The notes under the pieces are model-generated. The model had not been told where the DNA came from. It saw nothing but the letters and a program-made list of their open reading frames with translations, and made no database searches. 64,000 nucleotides of DNA from Prorocentrum cordatum (Eukaryota > Sar > Dinophyceae > Prorocentrales > Prorocentraceae). The number at the start of each line of letters is the position of its first letter. Position 1 is the stretch's first letter. Positions 10,329-20,859 of this stretch are shown here, piece by piece. The DNA lies in contig CAUYUJ010008557.1 of NCBI GenBank assembly GCA_963575745.1, forward strand, positions 248,001-312,000. The letters run 5' to 3'. Both the position numbers and the translations under genes were made by a program.

Positions 10329-11498
10329 TCACGCAAGCCTCCCCAGCCGCTGGGGGGCGGCCACTGCCCCGAACTCTACGAGCTCCGCGACGACAATGAC
10401 GAGGAGCGGCAGCAGGTCGGAGTTGCACGACACGATGTGGTACCCGACGGTGGCGGCCACCACAGTGCGGAGCAGGCAGGTCGTGAAGTACACATACAAA
10501 ACACACAAACGGTGCAGCCATAACATGTGCTTGCAATCGGCGTCGTGCACTTCCAAATGCTGATCGTCGCCAGCATGAGAGCTGGTATGTTCAGCGAAGT
10601 TGGACGACGTGCCACGGAGCCGCACTGCTCGCTTACGGCTGCCGTACTGCCGCGGGGAAGGCCTGAGAGCGCCATTGGGCCCCGAGCTGCGGCAGGTGTC
10701 CGCGTGCGTGGACAGCGTGTCGTCGTCGTCCCAATCGTCGAAAGCACGACCAGCCATACCCACAGGGCCATCGACCGCGGGGGGTGGGTGGGACCCCACG
10801 GTGAGAAACCTATGCTCGCCCATGGCCTCCTTCTGGCAGTAGCCGAACCCCTCCTCGCTGGCCGCTGCCGACGGGGAGGCGGAGGAGGAAAAGGAACCAC
10901 CGCTGCACTTCACGTCGGAGAACTGCACGGTGGGAGCGATGGAGCCCTCGAACTGCGGCCGACCCACACATGCGGCAGCACCAGCCTAATGAACACCGTC
11001 TGGATCAGCAGGTGGAGATCGCTCTCCGGGCCTTTGACTGTGCTGCACACGACGAAGGATACATGGGGCAGCGGTGACGTAGTCAAGCTTGGCGGCCGAG
11101 TGCAACGCCGCGTTGCGCCTGAGGACGTCGAGGTCGTCTGGCGTCTGCCACGCCAGCAGAGCAGCCAAAACAGGCGCCGCCGCCAGCAGCCTTCACCTCG
11201 TTCGCCACGCCAGGCACACCCAGCGCCTGCGACAGCTTTGTCAGCATGCCGTTGAGGTGGGTCACCTCTTCAGACAGCTTGATGATCGCCCTGTCTGCCG
11301 ATGTGCACGCCCAGGCACGGCGAGCCTTGCGATCGGCAGCTGAGCGATGAACGTCATGACGATCAGAAGCTGGGCGCGCATCACCCGCTCCCTCCCGCAC
11401 CATCTCCTCAAGCACAACGAGTGGAGCCTGCAACTTCAGGCCGGAGGGAACATGTCTATCCAGCTTGAGCCGCGGGACTGTCGCTCGCAGTTGAGCTG
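10329..11498 (-). CDS. Putative multi-spanning membrane protein gene, SL-bearing retrocopy
   Basis: Family not recognised. Downstream of SL relic 2 the minus strand holds hydrophobic segments in changing frames: AQLLIVMTFIAQLPIARLAV (near 11375), VLAALLAWQTPDDLDVLRR (near 11165), SFVVCST..LHLLIQTVFIRLVLPHVWV (near 11050-10950), then a 212-codon frame (10967-10329). The latter carries an acidic patch (DDWDDDDTLS), a Cys-containing hydrophobic stretch (LCVLYVYFTTCLLRTVVAA) and a last one (DLLPLLVIVVAELVEFGAV). The frame changes imply introns or decay. The sequence reads as real protein rather than repeat, but no domain can be named. It lies head-to-tail with the 8845-10076 locus, and both are preceded by SL relics. 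Confidence 0.4.
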
Positions 11499-11520
11499 CT
11501 TCAGCCACAATGGCTACGGA
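11499..11520 (-). other. Spliced-leader relic 2
   Basis: The minus strand matches the SL at 20 of 22 positions: TCCGTAGCCATT, then G for T, then TGGCT, G for C, AAG. The first mismatch is at the same base as in relic 1. The following bases (CAGCTC) are not a splice donor, so this is not an SL RNA gene. Confidence 0.8.
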
Positions 11521-11570
11521 GGAGGAGGACGAGGAGGAAGAGGTGGAGGAGGACGAGGTGGAACACGTGA
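11521..11570. repeat. GGA-rich tract upstream of SL relic 2
   Basis: GGAGGAGGACGAGGAGGAAG and similar on the plus strand. On the minus strand it is a CCT pyrimidine tract that abuts the relic, as at relic 1. Confidence 0.85.
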
Positions 11571-11654
11571 AACCTCTCCATCCCTCTGCTTTCTGGCCTG
11601 TCGTCCTTGCTAGAGATTATGTGCTCCCGCTCTGTGGAAGCAACGCAATAGAGG

Positions 11655-12732
11655 AGGCGTGTGATGATGCTGCTGATGGTGATGATGCTGATGATCATGC
11701 TCATGATGATGCTGATGCTGCTGATGTTGATGCTTTAGATGATGATGTTGATGATGATGCCGATTATGATGGTAATGACGATGCTGATGCTGATGTTGAT
11801 GGTAGTGATGATGAGACGATGATTACAATGAGGATGATGACGATGCTGATGATGCTGATGATGCTGATGATGAAGACGAATCTGAAGGCGACGATGATCA
11901 TGCTGACGACGGCGATTATGATGGTGATGATGATGCTGATGCAGACGATCGTGCTGATGGTGATGATGCTGCGGCTGCTGCTGATTGATGCTGATGCTGA
12001 TTTTGATGCTGATGCTGCTGATGATGATGGTAATGCTGATGATGACGAGGGTGCTGATGATGATAATGATGATGATGCTGACGACGATGACAATGATGAT
12101 GGTGATGATGCTGATGGTGCTGCTGCTGATGGTGATGATGATGACGATGATGATGCGGGCGGTGGTGGTGATGATGATGCTGACGATGAAGGATGGCGGT
12201 GGTGATGATGATGACGATGATTATGATGTTGCTGATGCTGATGATCATCGTGATGACGATGATGACGATGTCGACCATGAGGATGCTGATGGTGATAATG
12301 ATAAGACGACGAGGATGACGATGACGATACCGATGACGATTGTGGACACGACGATGGTGATGCTGATGATGCTGCTGATGATGATGCTAATGATGATGAC
12401 GATGCTGATGATGCTGATGCTGATGAGGGTTGGTTTGATGATGCTGATGATGTTCGTCATGGTGATGGTGATGGTGATGCTGCTGATGATGATGCCGATG
12501 ATGTTGATGATGACGCTGATGGTGGTGCTGCTGATGATGATGCTGATACTGATGATACTGATGGTGATGCTGCTGATGATGATGATACTGATGCTGATGA
12601 TGCTGCTGATGCTGATGCTGACGAAGACGACGATACTGATGATGCTGATGCTGATGATGCTGCTGATGATGATGATGATGATGATGTTTCGGCTGCTGCT
12701 GCTGCTGATGATGCTGATGATGATGCTGGTGC

Positions 12733-12768
<36 letters not shown>

Positions 12769-12808
12769 CGATGATGATGATGATGATGATGATGATGTGA
12801 TGATGATG

Positions 12809-12840
<32 letters not shown>

Positions 12841-12857
12841 GATGATGCTGATGATGA

Positions 12858-12891
<34 letters not shown>

Positions 12892-12940
12892 GATGGTGAT
12901 GCTGCTGATGATACTGATGATGATGATGATGATGAGGCAG
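11655..12940. repeat. Degenerate GAT/GCT microsatellite
   Basis: About 1.3 kb of GATGATGCTGAT-type triplets, heavily substituted with GAC, GGT and GCT at the left and purer GAT beyond 12660. Frames give Asp/Ala or Met/Leu runs; no gene is implied. Confidence 0.93.
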
Positions 12941-12973
12941 AGAAGGAGGAGGAGGAGGAGGAGAAGGTGGAGA

Positions 12974-13013
<40 letters not shown>

Positions 13014-13045
13014 GGAGGATGAGGATGAGGATGAGGATGAGGATG

Positions 13046-13119
<74 letters not shown>

Positions 13120-13172
13120 CAGGAGGAGGAGGAGGAGGAGGAGGAGGAGGAGGAGGAGGAGGAGGAGGAGTG
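12941..13172. repeat. GGA - GAT - GAGGAT - GGA compound microsatellite
   Basis: Ordered blocks: GGA (12945-12965), GAT (12977-13010), GAGGAT hexamers (13011-13050), GAT (13050-13118) and GGA (13120-13170). Confidence 0.93.
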
Positions 13173-13953
13173 GAGCAGAGCTGGATAGCGCCGTCCGAGC
13201 CCGAACAGCACCTCGGAGATGGCCAGGGGCCGCGGACTTCAGATGAGGTCAAGGATGAAGGGCTCTGGGGTTCTAAAGGAGGGGGCCCTGATCGGCTTGT
13301 GCGCGGCGAGGCATGGGCGGCCGACGGCGCGCGATACGCCATCGAGGTGGCCGTGGGCACGGGCCGGACGTCGCGGGCGCTTCTCGGAGGGCGCGAGTGC
13401 CTGGAACCTTGCTTCCGAGTTCCGAGACTGCTGAGTCCCATCCACAGGTGTGTCTCCTCTGGCGGACGTGCCAGCGTTGGCGCCCTCCTTGTCCGGCGGA
13501 CGGTGTTCTGCGCGGAGCCGGATAGGCGGACGTCAGGTGCTCTAGAAGTGATCGCAATCGATTCGCGGACATGCCTCCGCGTGTGAAGGCCCGAAGCAGG
13601 GGGAGAATTCGGGTCTGGAGCTTTTTCAGTGTCAGAGCTTGGTCGGCGTCCTCTTGGGGTAGACATTGCGGCAGGATGAATCGCCGTTCTAGTGGTATGG
13701 AAACCGAGGGGGGAGGTACTTCATCGGAGGGGTGGGGTTGAGCCACGTACATGGAAGCGCAGAGGATGAGCACCGGCCAACAGCCGACCGGCTGTGAAGG
13801 AACATGTGCGCCCACTTGGGTGTCACCTTAGAGCCAACCCGTAGGCGTGACGTCTGCGAGAATGACCTGCCCAGCGCAGGGGAACAGACCCGTGCAGCCA
13901 CCCAGAGACCACCCGCGTCGAGCGAGCCGTGCTGCACGCTGCACGCTGCACCT
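13173..13953. other. No gene recognised; one long minus-strand open frame
   Basis: A 180-codon minus-strand frame (13815-13273) contains a plausible helical stretch (ADQALTLKKLQTRILPLLR) but no nameable domain, and overlapping frames are also open in this GC-rich DNA. CTGCACG is repeated three times at about 13930-13950. Confidence 0.35.
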
Positions 13954-14025
13954 GGGAGGCGGAGCGGATGGCCTGAGAGGAGAGGCAGACGCCCCCCTCC
14001 TCTCAGGCCATCCGCTCCGCCTCCC
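13954..14025. repeat. Perfect 29-bp inverted repeat (hairpin, 14-nt loop)
   Basis: Arm 13954-13982 is the exact reverse complement of 13997-14025 (cores GCGGATGGCCTGAGAGG and CCTCTCAGGCCATCCGC). No compensating changes are needed, so the structure is recent or maintained. Confidence 0.95.
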
Positions 14026-14218
14026 TCTCTCCTCCCCGCCTCCCTCTCCCTCCCTCCTTGACAACTACACAATATGAATACTGCTCTCCCTCTCCTCTGG
14101 TGGCGTCCAGGAAATGGCTGGCCCCCCTCCGCGTACTGGGCTTTTACGCAGGATGCCTGGGAAACGAGTTTTCGCTAGGGATTTGTTTCAAAATGCTGCT
14201 CTCGATGACTGGCTTCAT

Positions 14219-14377
14219 TTTCGGGCCTCCGCTCGTTCCGAATCGTGCTCCCGCTGCAGCGCTGGCCTCATTTCCGCGCTTCCGCGCGTTCCGAATCGTG
14301 CTCCCGCTGCAGCGCTGGCCTCATTTCCGCGCTTCCGCTCGTTCCGAATCGTGCTCCCGCTGCAGCGCTGGCGTCAT
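14219..14377. repeat. Three tandem 53-bp units
   Basis: Units 14219-14271, 14272-14324 and 14325-14377 share CGTTCCGAATCGTGCTCCCG and GCAGCGCTGGC and differ at only a few bases. Fifty-three is not a multiple of three, so each unit reads in a different frame. Confidence 0.95.
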
Positions 14378-15024
14378 TAGTTCCAGTGCCATGCCACGGC
14401 ATGGTTCCGGTCCGTCTAAATTGGCCTCAAAATCTAGAAAATGGCCTCCCGAAGAAGCCATCGGAAGTGATTACGCATTCGGTGACGATTCGTTGATTTT
14501 TTGGGTTGCAGAAGCCCCCCACTTTGGGGCGCTTCCACGCCATGCTATGCCGTGCTACGCGTTGATCTTCAACACCATGCTATGCCATGTAATGCTATGC
14601 CATGCTGCGACATCCGATTGCGCGAACAGAGATGAGATCTACGCCATGGCAACGGATGGGAGGGAGGGGTAGAACGTCAGACATGACGCGACCGCACCTA
14701 GCTTGCCCCTCCCCCTCCCCCATTCCCCCTCCAGCAGTTCCAATGCATGCTGCATGTCGGTATTTTTCAGACCTGCCACCAAGAGGCCATGGCCTCCCCC
14801 ACCTGGTCTTAGCTAGGCCCAGACATATGTTCGTTGTGATGGTTCCTTCGTTCGTTCGTTTCTCCTCTCCCTCCCGCGCCCCCCCCCTCTCCCGCGCTCC
14901 TCCCCCCTCCACTCCGCGGCTGCCATCTGCCCTGCCCTCCGCCGCCCTACCCCCCCTCCGCCTCCCTTGCACTGCCTGGTCCAGACGGCGACTGCTGCTC
15001 CAGACAGGTATCAGAAGTCTTGAT

Positions 15025-15078
15025 TTGCATGACTTCGCCTAGTGCAGGTCCTTGCATGAGTTCGCCTAGTGCAGGTCG
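15025..15078. repeat. 27-bp tandem doublet
   Basis: TTGCATGACTTCGCCTAGTG at 15025 is repeated at 15052 with one base changed early and another in the last base. Confidence 0.92.
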
Positions 15079-15329
15079 ACTTGTGCGTTGTTCCCGGTTT
15101 GCCTGGCTACCTTTTGATTCGCGATGCGGTTGTGTCGTCCGTGGTGCTTTGTGTGACAACAATTGGGATCAGAGTTTTTGGTCTTCGCGTAGCTCGCGTC
15201 AGAAGGAGGTGTGGTCCAAGCTCTGCAGAGGCTTCCATCCCAAGAGATCGGGGGGTGACTGTTGACTTGGACGGCACGGGCCGCCTACAGGTGGTTTAGT
15301 TGTTTGAGTTGCTATATAAGTAAGAACTC

Positions 15330-16118
15330 TTGCCGCCGCTCCACTCCTGCGTCCTGAGCTCTCCGGCCGGCGTGCCCCCTTCTCGGCCGCTGGGGCCCCC
15401 ACTCCGCAGAGCCTGCCAGGCAAGCACCACAGAGAAGGCTGTCAGCGTGGTGACCTCCACGACCACAGCGCCCTTCACTGGGGCGGCCCAGCGGAAGCTG
15501 TTCCAGTTCGTCGAGAATCTGGACGACACGGTGGCCGTGAGGAACCAGCCCGTTCGGTGCAGTGGAGGCAGGGTTTGTACTCCGCTCCGCCAGGGGAAGA
15601 CCAATAGGCTGCGATGTGGGGCAGTGGTATGGTGGATAGAGTCGTGCCCCCCTCCAACAGGGTCGGAGGAGGAGGAGAAGGAGGAAGTGCAGACTGATGA
15701 TGATGATGCTGCTGATGATGCTGATGATGAGGATGACGATGATGATGAGGATGATGATGATAATGATGGTGATGATGATGATAATGAGGAGGAGGAGGAG
15801 GAGGCGGAGGAACTCATCTAACGCCTCCCGGACTTAGGCGAAATATTCTGCGGGGCGCGGAGGCGATGCATGAACCCCGCTCCTGCTTGGTGGGTGCCTC
15901 AGTTCGTGCCTTTCTTCTTCTTCTTCTTCTCCTCCCCCTCCTCTCCTCCTCCGCAGTTTTTCTCTTCTTCGTCCTGGTATGGGACCTTCGCTCCAGCCAA
16001 GTGAGCGTCTTCGCCGGCGCTTTTCGTTTCGGCCAGCCGGTCATTCCCTTCTCCTCCCAGGCCTCGTCGCCGCCTCGTCATCGCAACCGTCGTCTGCCTG
16101 CCAAGCTCTTGTACCAGT
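15330..16118. other. No gene recognised; plus-strand frame ending in a microsatellite
   Basis: A 163-codon plus frame (15330-15821) has a plausible segment (AAQRKLFQFVENLDDTVAVR), but its acidic C-terminal third is just the GAT/GAG microsatellite. No domain was recognised. A CTT/CCT tract lies at 15913-15960. Confidence 0.35.
15695..15812. repeat. GAT/GAG microsatellite
   Basis: GATGATGAT with GCT, GAC and AAT variants, ending in GAG triplets. Confidence 0.9.
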
Positions 16119-16197
16119 TCGTCGTCGTCGTTGTCGTCGTCGTCGTTGTCGTCGTCGTCGTTGTCGTCGTCGTCCTCCTCCTACTCTTCCTCCTCCC
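16119..16197. repeat. CGT then CTC microsatellite
   Basis: GTCGTCGTTGTCGTCGTC repeats to about 16174, then CTCCTCCTACTCTTCCTCC. Confidence 0.92.
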
Positions 16198-16318
16198 CAC
16201 TCGTACTGTTCGGGTTCGGCATGCTTGAAGGCTCCATGCGGGAGGTCCTATCTCTGTCCTTTCCTTCATCGCGCGCCTTCTCTTTCAGTTGCACTGTCCT
16301 CAATCAACAGTCCAAGCT

Positions 16319-16390
16319 CGTCCTCCTCCTCCTCCTCCTCCTCCTCTCTCCTCCTCTTCCTCCTCCTCCTCCTCCTCCTCCTCCTCCTCT
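16319..16390. repeat. CTC microsatellite
   Basis: Two CTC runs separated by TCTCCTCCTCTTC. Confidence 0.93.
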
Positions 16391-18271
16391 GACGCCTACC
16401 TCCGCAGTGTCGGCTTATTGCAAACATGTACATGTGTCTGGAGTGTGGGCAACTTCATCTTGGGTTAGCGACCTAACCTGTTGCCGTCTGGCGTGCCAGT
16501 CCCCCGAAGGCGATGACATGCGTCATTTACTCGAGTGCCTTGAGTTCTCTGACTGTCTCTCTCTCTCTCTCTATCTCTCTGTTGGCCCCCTCCCTCTCGC
16601 TCGCTTCTACCCTCCGCGTCCGGCTTAGGAGAAGGTGTTTTTCGAATTCGTTTATAGAAGATTTCAGCGGATGCCGCCCGAGTCTCTGATATCGGCCGTT
16701 TTGTTTATTGATGTGATTTGACTGTCACCGTGATCTCAACCATAATGCAACCACTCGTCGTAGCATAGTTTTGGCCATGAATGCGCGATCACATCAGCAA
16801 GTCAGACGGCGTTACGCGGTTGCTCCGCTGGTGGGCACGCCTCCTGTGGTGATCCCTCCAAATGGCGCCAACATCCTGCATCGTGCGACTCAGAATAGCC
16901 CCCCTCGAGGGGCAGTGGACCGGTCTCTTCCGTCCCTGCTTTTGATCGTCTGTTCCTTCCCGCGTAGTTGTGTCGCTCCTTCTCCCGCTTCCTCCGCCTG
17001 CAATCCCCCACAATTGCTTTGCATTTTTTCCGCGTTGGTGACTCGACGAGTTGGCGTGATGCGTGCTGAGTTTTTGCTACAGAGTAGTGCTGACAGGCTT
17101 CGGAGTGCAACGCCTCCGTGACGCGTCTGACTTCATGCTCTTCGATCTCCTCTTCGAGGCAGATATGGATACGGTCGCACTTCTTGTCGAGTTTCGGAAC
17201 GGATCTCGCTGTCAGCACCCGTTTCTGTAACCAGGGCGTAGTTATTCAGGAAGGATGTGCACAGCTTTTGTTGACAGATTCGGAGCAGGGGACTGCGACG
17301 ATCTGGCGCACTCTCTCTATACTGGCCGTTCGATGCTTCAAGTCGCAACAGACTTGATAGTTGAAGATCTTGAGCTCGGTGACGGTGCTCTGACTTCGTG
17401 TGCAGAGGACAGCCGATACAATGAGGTTGCAGAGGACTGGTGAGAAGACAGCACGATGGCCACCGAACCGACCCTGGAACGACTTCGAGGGCGCGAGGCC
17501 GCGTGCGTCCGTGCTTTTGCGGACATCGGCGCGCGTCTCGCCTTGCCTCGGCTTTCTCGTTGCCACATCGGTCGGCGGAGTTCGGGCCACTCGCAAGGCA
17601 GCTTATTGAGTTGGCTTGCTGTTTTGTCTCTCTCTCTCTCTCTCTCTCTTTCTCCTGTGCTTGTCCGTGGTGTGTGCGGTCTGGATGGTCCTCTTTAGGG
17701 GCAGCGAATTCCTCTTCCTGCTTTTCGTGTCATAGAACACATCATGCTTCTAGTATTTCGCAATTGCGGTCACGTGGCGGTGTGCCCGTCGACTAATCAT
17801 GTGGTTTTCTCAGTCGGACATTTGCTGCCGCAGTGATATCAAGGTTGCATCGTTCGGGTCTAACTGGGAGCCAGATGAAACCAGCTCCTAGCTCTTGCAT
17901 GCATGAGGTCAGGCAGCCACGGGCGAGCTGGTGCGGTGTATCTGACCAGTGGACCCTGGCGGAAGACCCCAGGCTACGCTCACCACATTCTTCTGACCTT
18001 CTTTTGAAGCGTACATCGTGTGCGCGTCCCTAGGCTCCCAAGTCGGCTTCTTGGCGTCCAAGTCCAGTCGCACACCGTGGGGTGAACAGTACCCTCCCTG
18101 CGATGGGCAAGCGCGCTTGTTTTTGGGGCGGTTGCCCTCGTGCTCTGCCCTTCCTGATCTGCCCTGCGGCATGACCCGCAAAAACACACGGTGCCTGCGT
18201 GAACCCCAAACAGTGCACCGGTGCAACTTACGCAATACGGAGTCCAACGTGAGGGGTGCAGTGTGCAGGGC
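16391..18271. other. No gene recognised
   Basis: CT dinucleotides at 16557-16577 and 17625-17650. A minus-strand frame (17218-16802) contains EEEIEEHEVRRVTEALHSEA, which could be a helical exon, but it has stops just upstream and no nameable domain. The rest shows nothing. Confidence 0.4.
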
Positions 18272-18679
18272 CATGGGGCGTGGGACCCCACGGGGTGGGA
18301 CCCCATGGAGTGGGATCCGGGGTGGGACCCCACGGAGTGGGATCCAATGTGGTGGTACCGTGTGGGACGGGACCCTCTCGGGTGGGGACCCCCATAGAGC
18401 GGGACCCCGAGTGGAGTGGCCCGATGCGGTCGGGACGCTAAGGAGTGGGGGCGGGGCCCAGCGGGACGGTGCCCGATGCAGTGGGGCTCCCTATGGGGCG
18501 GGGACCTTATGGAGTGGGACTTCATCGGGTGGGGCCTTTCTGGGGCGGAGCCAATTTTCGTGGGACTCTCTGGGGTGGAACTTCATGTTGTGGGGCCCTA
18601 TCCTGTGGCGCCCTATCGTCTGGGGCCCCATCGTGCGGGACCCCATCGCGAGGGGCCTTCCGGTGTGGGCTTCCATCGT
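18272..18679. repeat. 15-bp minisatellite (GTGGGACCCCATCGG type)
   Basis: Degenerate 15-mers. The clearest are six consecutive units from 18590 (GTGGGGCCCTATCCT, GTGGCGCCCTATCGT and so on) to 18679. Earlier units, such as GTGGGACCCCACGGA, carry indels. The unit is partly palindromic (GGGACCCC). In frame it reads pentapeptides such as VWGPI. Confidence 0.88.
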
Positions 18680-19095
18680 GGGGGGGCCCGAGACTTGCCG
18701 CGCTCTGCCAGAGCTCTTGTGAGCTGGGGACAACTTGGGGGAGCCAAGGGGGACCGTACAGCCGTGCGCCGCACACCGCCGCAGGCCCCGCCGGTGGAGG
18801 GCCAGCTCGTTACAGCGCGAGTCGGAGGCGACGATCAGGGCCAATAGCCCAGGAGAGAGCAGTACATGTAACCAGGGTCGCCGATGGTCCATGCCTTCGG
18901 CGAGGCTTCCGGGCGGATGCGTGTAATGCTCGCGTCTGGGCTATTCGCCCCTATCGTCGCCACCGAGCGAGCAGCATACCCTCTGCTGCAAGCACCGCTC
19001 CCGGGAGCTGCTAGCACACGTGCGCTCCTTGGCTGGCTGCCCGTTCCGCCTTCGCTGGCAGGCTGGGAGTCGCTGCGTCTCCTGGTCTGCCCCCG
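18680..19095. other. No feature recognised
   Basis: GC-rich sequence with several overlapping open frames and no domain. Confidence 0.4.
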
Positions 19096-19149
19096 TTGCC
19101 GCTGCCATGCCCGGTTACCGGTTACCGACCACCGCGCGGCAAGCATGCT

Positions 19150-19947
19150 CCAGTCAACGTGCAAGTGCTCGGCATTGAGATTGAGATCCTCCCGCCTTTT
19201 CGCGCTACCAAGGACTTCGGGCGACAGCTACGATACTCAACACCTCATGCAGCCGAAGTAGAACACCGCATTGCCACAGCATGGCGGAAATTCCACGCCT
19301 TGAAACAGGAACTAATTGGGCCCACATATTCACAATCCGACCGACTACGTCTCTTCAACGGAACTATCACACCTGCTACCTTGTACGGTTGCGAAGCTTG
19401 GGCGCTAACAGCTGAATTGGAAAACCGTCTCCAGCGAACACAGCGACAAATGCTTCGCATGCTTGTGCGAGTACCGAGGCGTTTATCCGCACAGACCACT
19501 ACACACGCAACGCAGAAACCACCCGAAAATCAAACAAGCAGCCAAAACGATCACCAGAACCTCGACAGCGACGACGATGACGATGGTTGTGATGTGGACA
19601 GTGCGCAGCCAGAACCACCAGCAGATGATGAGGAAGAAACGGCCGAACATGTGGAACTTTGGGTAGAATTGATTAAGAGGGCGGCACAACAAAAAAACGA
19701 AACGACAACCACCAGACTACGTATCAACAGTTGGGCGTCCACCGTGCGCCAACGACAATGGCAGTGGATACAGAAGTTGAGTGCTACAGGCAAGCGGGAA
19801 TGGACGCGGCAAGTGATCCAGTGGAGCCCACAACGCGAACCAGTCTACACGGCGAAGCGCAAAGCTGGACGACCCAAAACCAGATGGGTTGATGACGTAA
19901 GGAAGTATATTGGGCACGTTTTGGGGCGTGAGGTTGGGATTGGGTAG
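19150..19947 (+). pseudogene. Non-LTR retrotransposon ORF2 fragment (RT thumb/C-terminal region)
   Basis: A single open frame runs to the stop at 19947. It reads VQVLGIEIEILPP, then EVEHRIATAWRKFHALKQEL, RLRLFNGTITPATLYGCEAW, LENRLQRTQRQMLRMLV and, near the end, KRKAGRPKTRWVDDVRKYI. The order (LG.., A...V..RI..AW..F, TP.LLYG.EAW, Q...LR.ML, RRGRPKTRW.DD) is the standard region after the RT catalytic core in LINE elements. The catalytic YADD part and the endonuclease are missing, so this is a 5'-truncated copy. An Asp-rich insertion (DSDDDDDGCDVD at about 19563) and a Gln/Thr-rich stretch divide the domain. The frame is otherwise intact, suggesting a fairly recent insertion. Confidence 0.85.
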
Positions 19948-20164
19948 TCTACGTGTAACATCAACTGAAGATTGGGATACACTGGTTTCGCCCGACACCA
20001 CGACTGAGCGGGCCAAGCGGATAGCCTCTCATCTCCTCCTCTCTTCAACGTCTGCATTGCGAGGGGCACCAGCAGCAGAAAACTGATTGGTTCTAGTTTG
20101 TTGCGCCCGCCCGGGGGGGGACAAATCCTGCCCCCCTCGCATATTGTACATCTGATCGCAACTA
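19948..20164. other. 3' flank of the LINE fragment; nothing else seen
   Basis: May include the element's 3' UTR. There is a G-run at about 20112; no poly-A tail is evident. Confidence 0.4.
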
Positions 20165-20859
20165 TTGGCGCATCCGCGCCGCGCAGCTCGCCGACTCCTG
20201 CGCCAACCAACCCGCAGCCCCCCGCGCCGACCAGCTCGCCGACCCACGCGCCGACCAGTTCGCCGACTCCCGCACCGACCAGCTCGCCGACTCCAGCGCC
20301 GACCAGATCGAGGGCGGCGGCCGTGACAAGCCCGAGGGCCGGCCAAGTCACCGACTCCTGCGCCAACCAGCTCGCCGACTCCTCCGCCGACCAGCTCACC
20401 GACTCCCTCGCCGACCAGCCCGCCGACTCCAGCGCCGACCAGATAGAGAGCGGAAGCCGTGACAAACCCGAGGGCCGACCAAGCCACCGATGTTTGCGCC
20501 AACCAGCTCGCCGATTCCCTCGCCGACCAGCTCAGCGACTCCTTCACCGACCAGCTCGCCGACTCCAACGCCGACCAGATCGACGGCGGAAGCCGTGACA
20601 AACCCGAAGGCCGGCCAAACCACCGACTCCCGCGCCAACCAGCTTGCCGACTCCCGCGCCGACCAGCTCACCGACTCCTTCGCCGACCAGCTCGCCGACC
20701 CCAGCGCCGACCGGATCGAGGGCGGAAACCGTGACAAACCCGAGGGCCGGCCAAGCCACCGACTCCCTCACCGACCAGCTCACCGAGTCCCGCGCCGACC
20801 AGCTCGCCGACACGGTCGCTGACTCCAGCGCCGACCAGATCGAGGGTGGAAGCCTGGGC
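20165..20859. repeat. 136-bp higher-order repeat of ~21-24 bp subunits
   Basis: GACCAGATCGAGGGCGG-type landmarks recur at 20301, 20437, 20573, 20709 and 20833, so the spacing is 136, 136, 136 and 124 bp. Between landmarks lie subunits like GCCGACCAGCTCGCCGACTC. Because 136 is 3n+1, successive units read in successive frames (ADQLADS, PTSSPTP, RPARRLP). Confidence 0.92.

Larger units (their letters stand above)
14026..15329. other. No gene recognised; several short repeats
   Basis: Holds a 53-bp triplicate (separate entry), CATGCTATGC decamers at about 14540-14606, a TTCG run at about 14848, C-runs at 14880-14960 and a 27-bp doublet. No coding domain. Confidence 0.45.

Noticed and set aside
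13273-13815. 180-codon minus-strand ORF as a gene
   Set aside because: Other frames over the same DNA are equally open, composition is Arg/Pro-rich toward the end, and no domain or start context supports it.
18256-18722. Pentapeptide-repeat protein
   Set aside because: The 15-bp array does encode five-residue periods, but the A(D/N)Lxx pattern is absent and indels break the frame.
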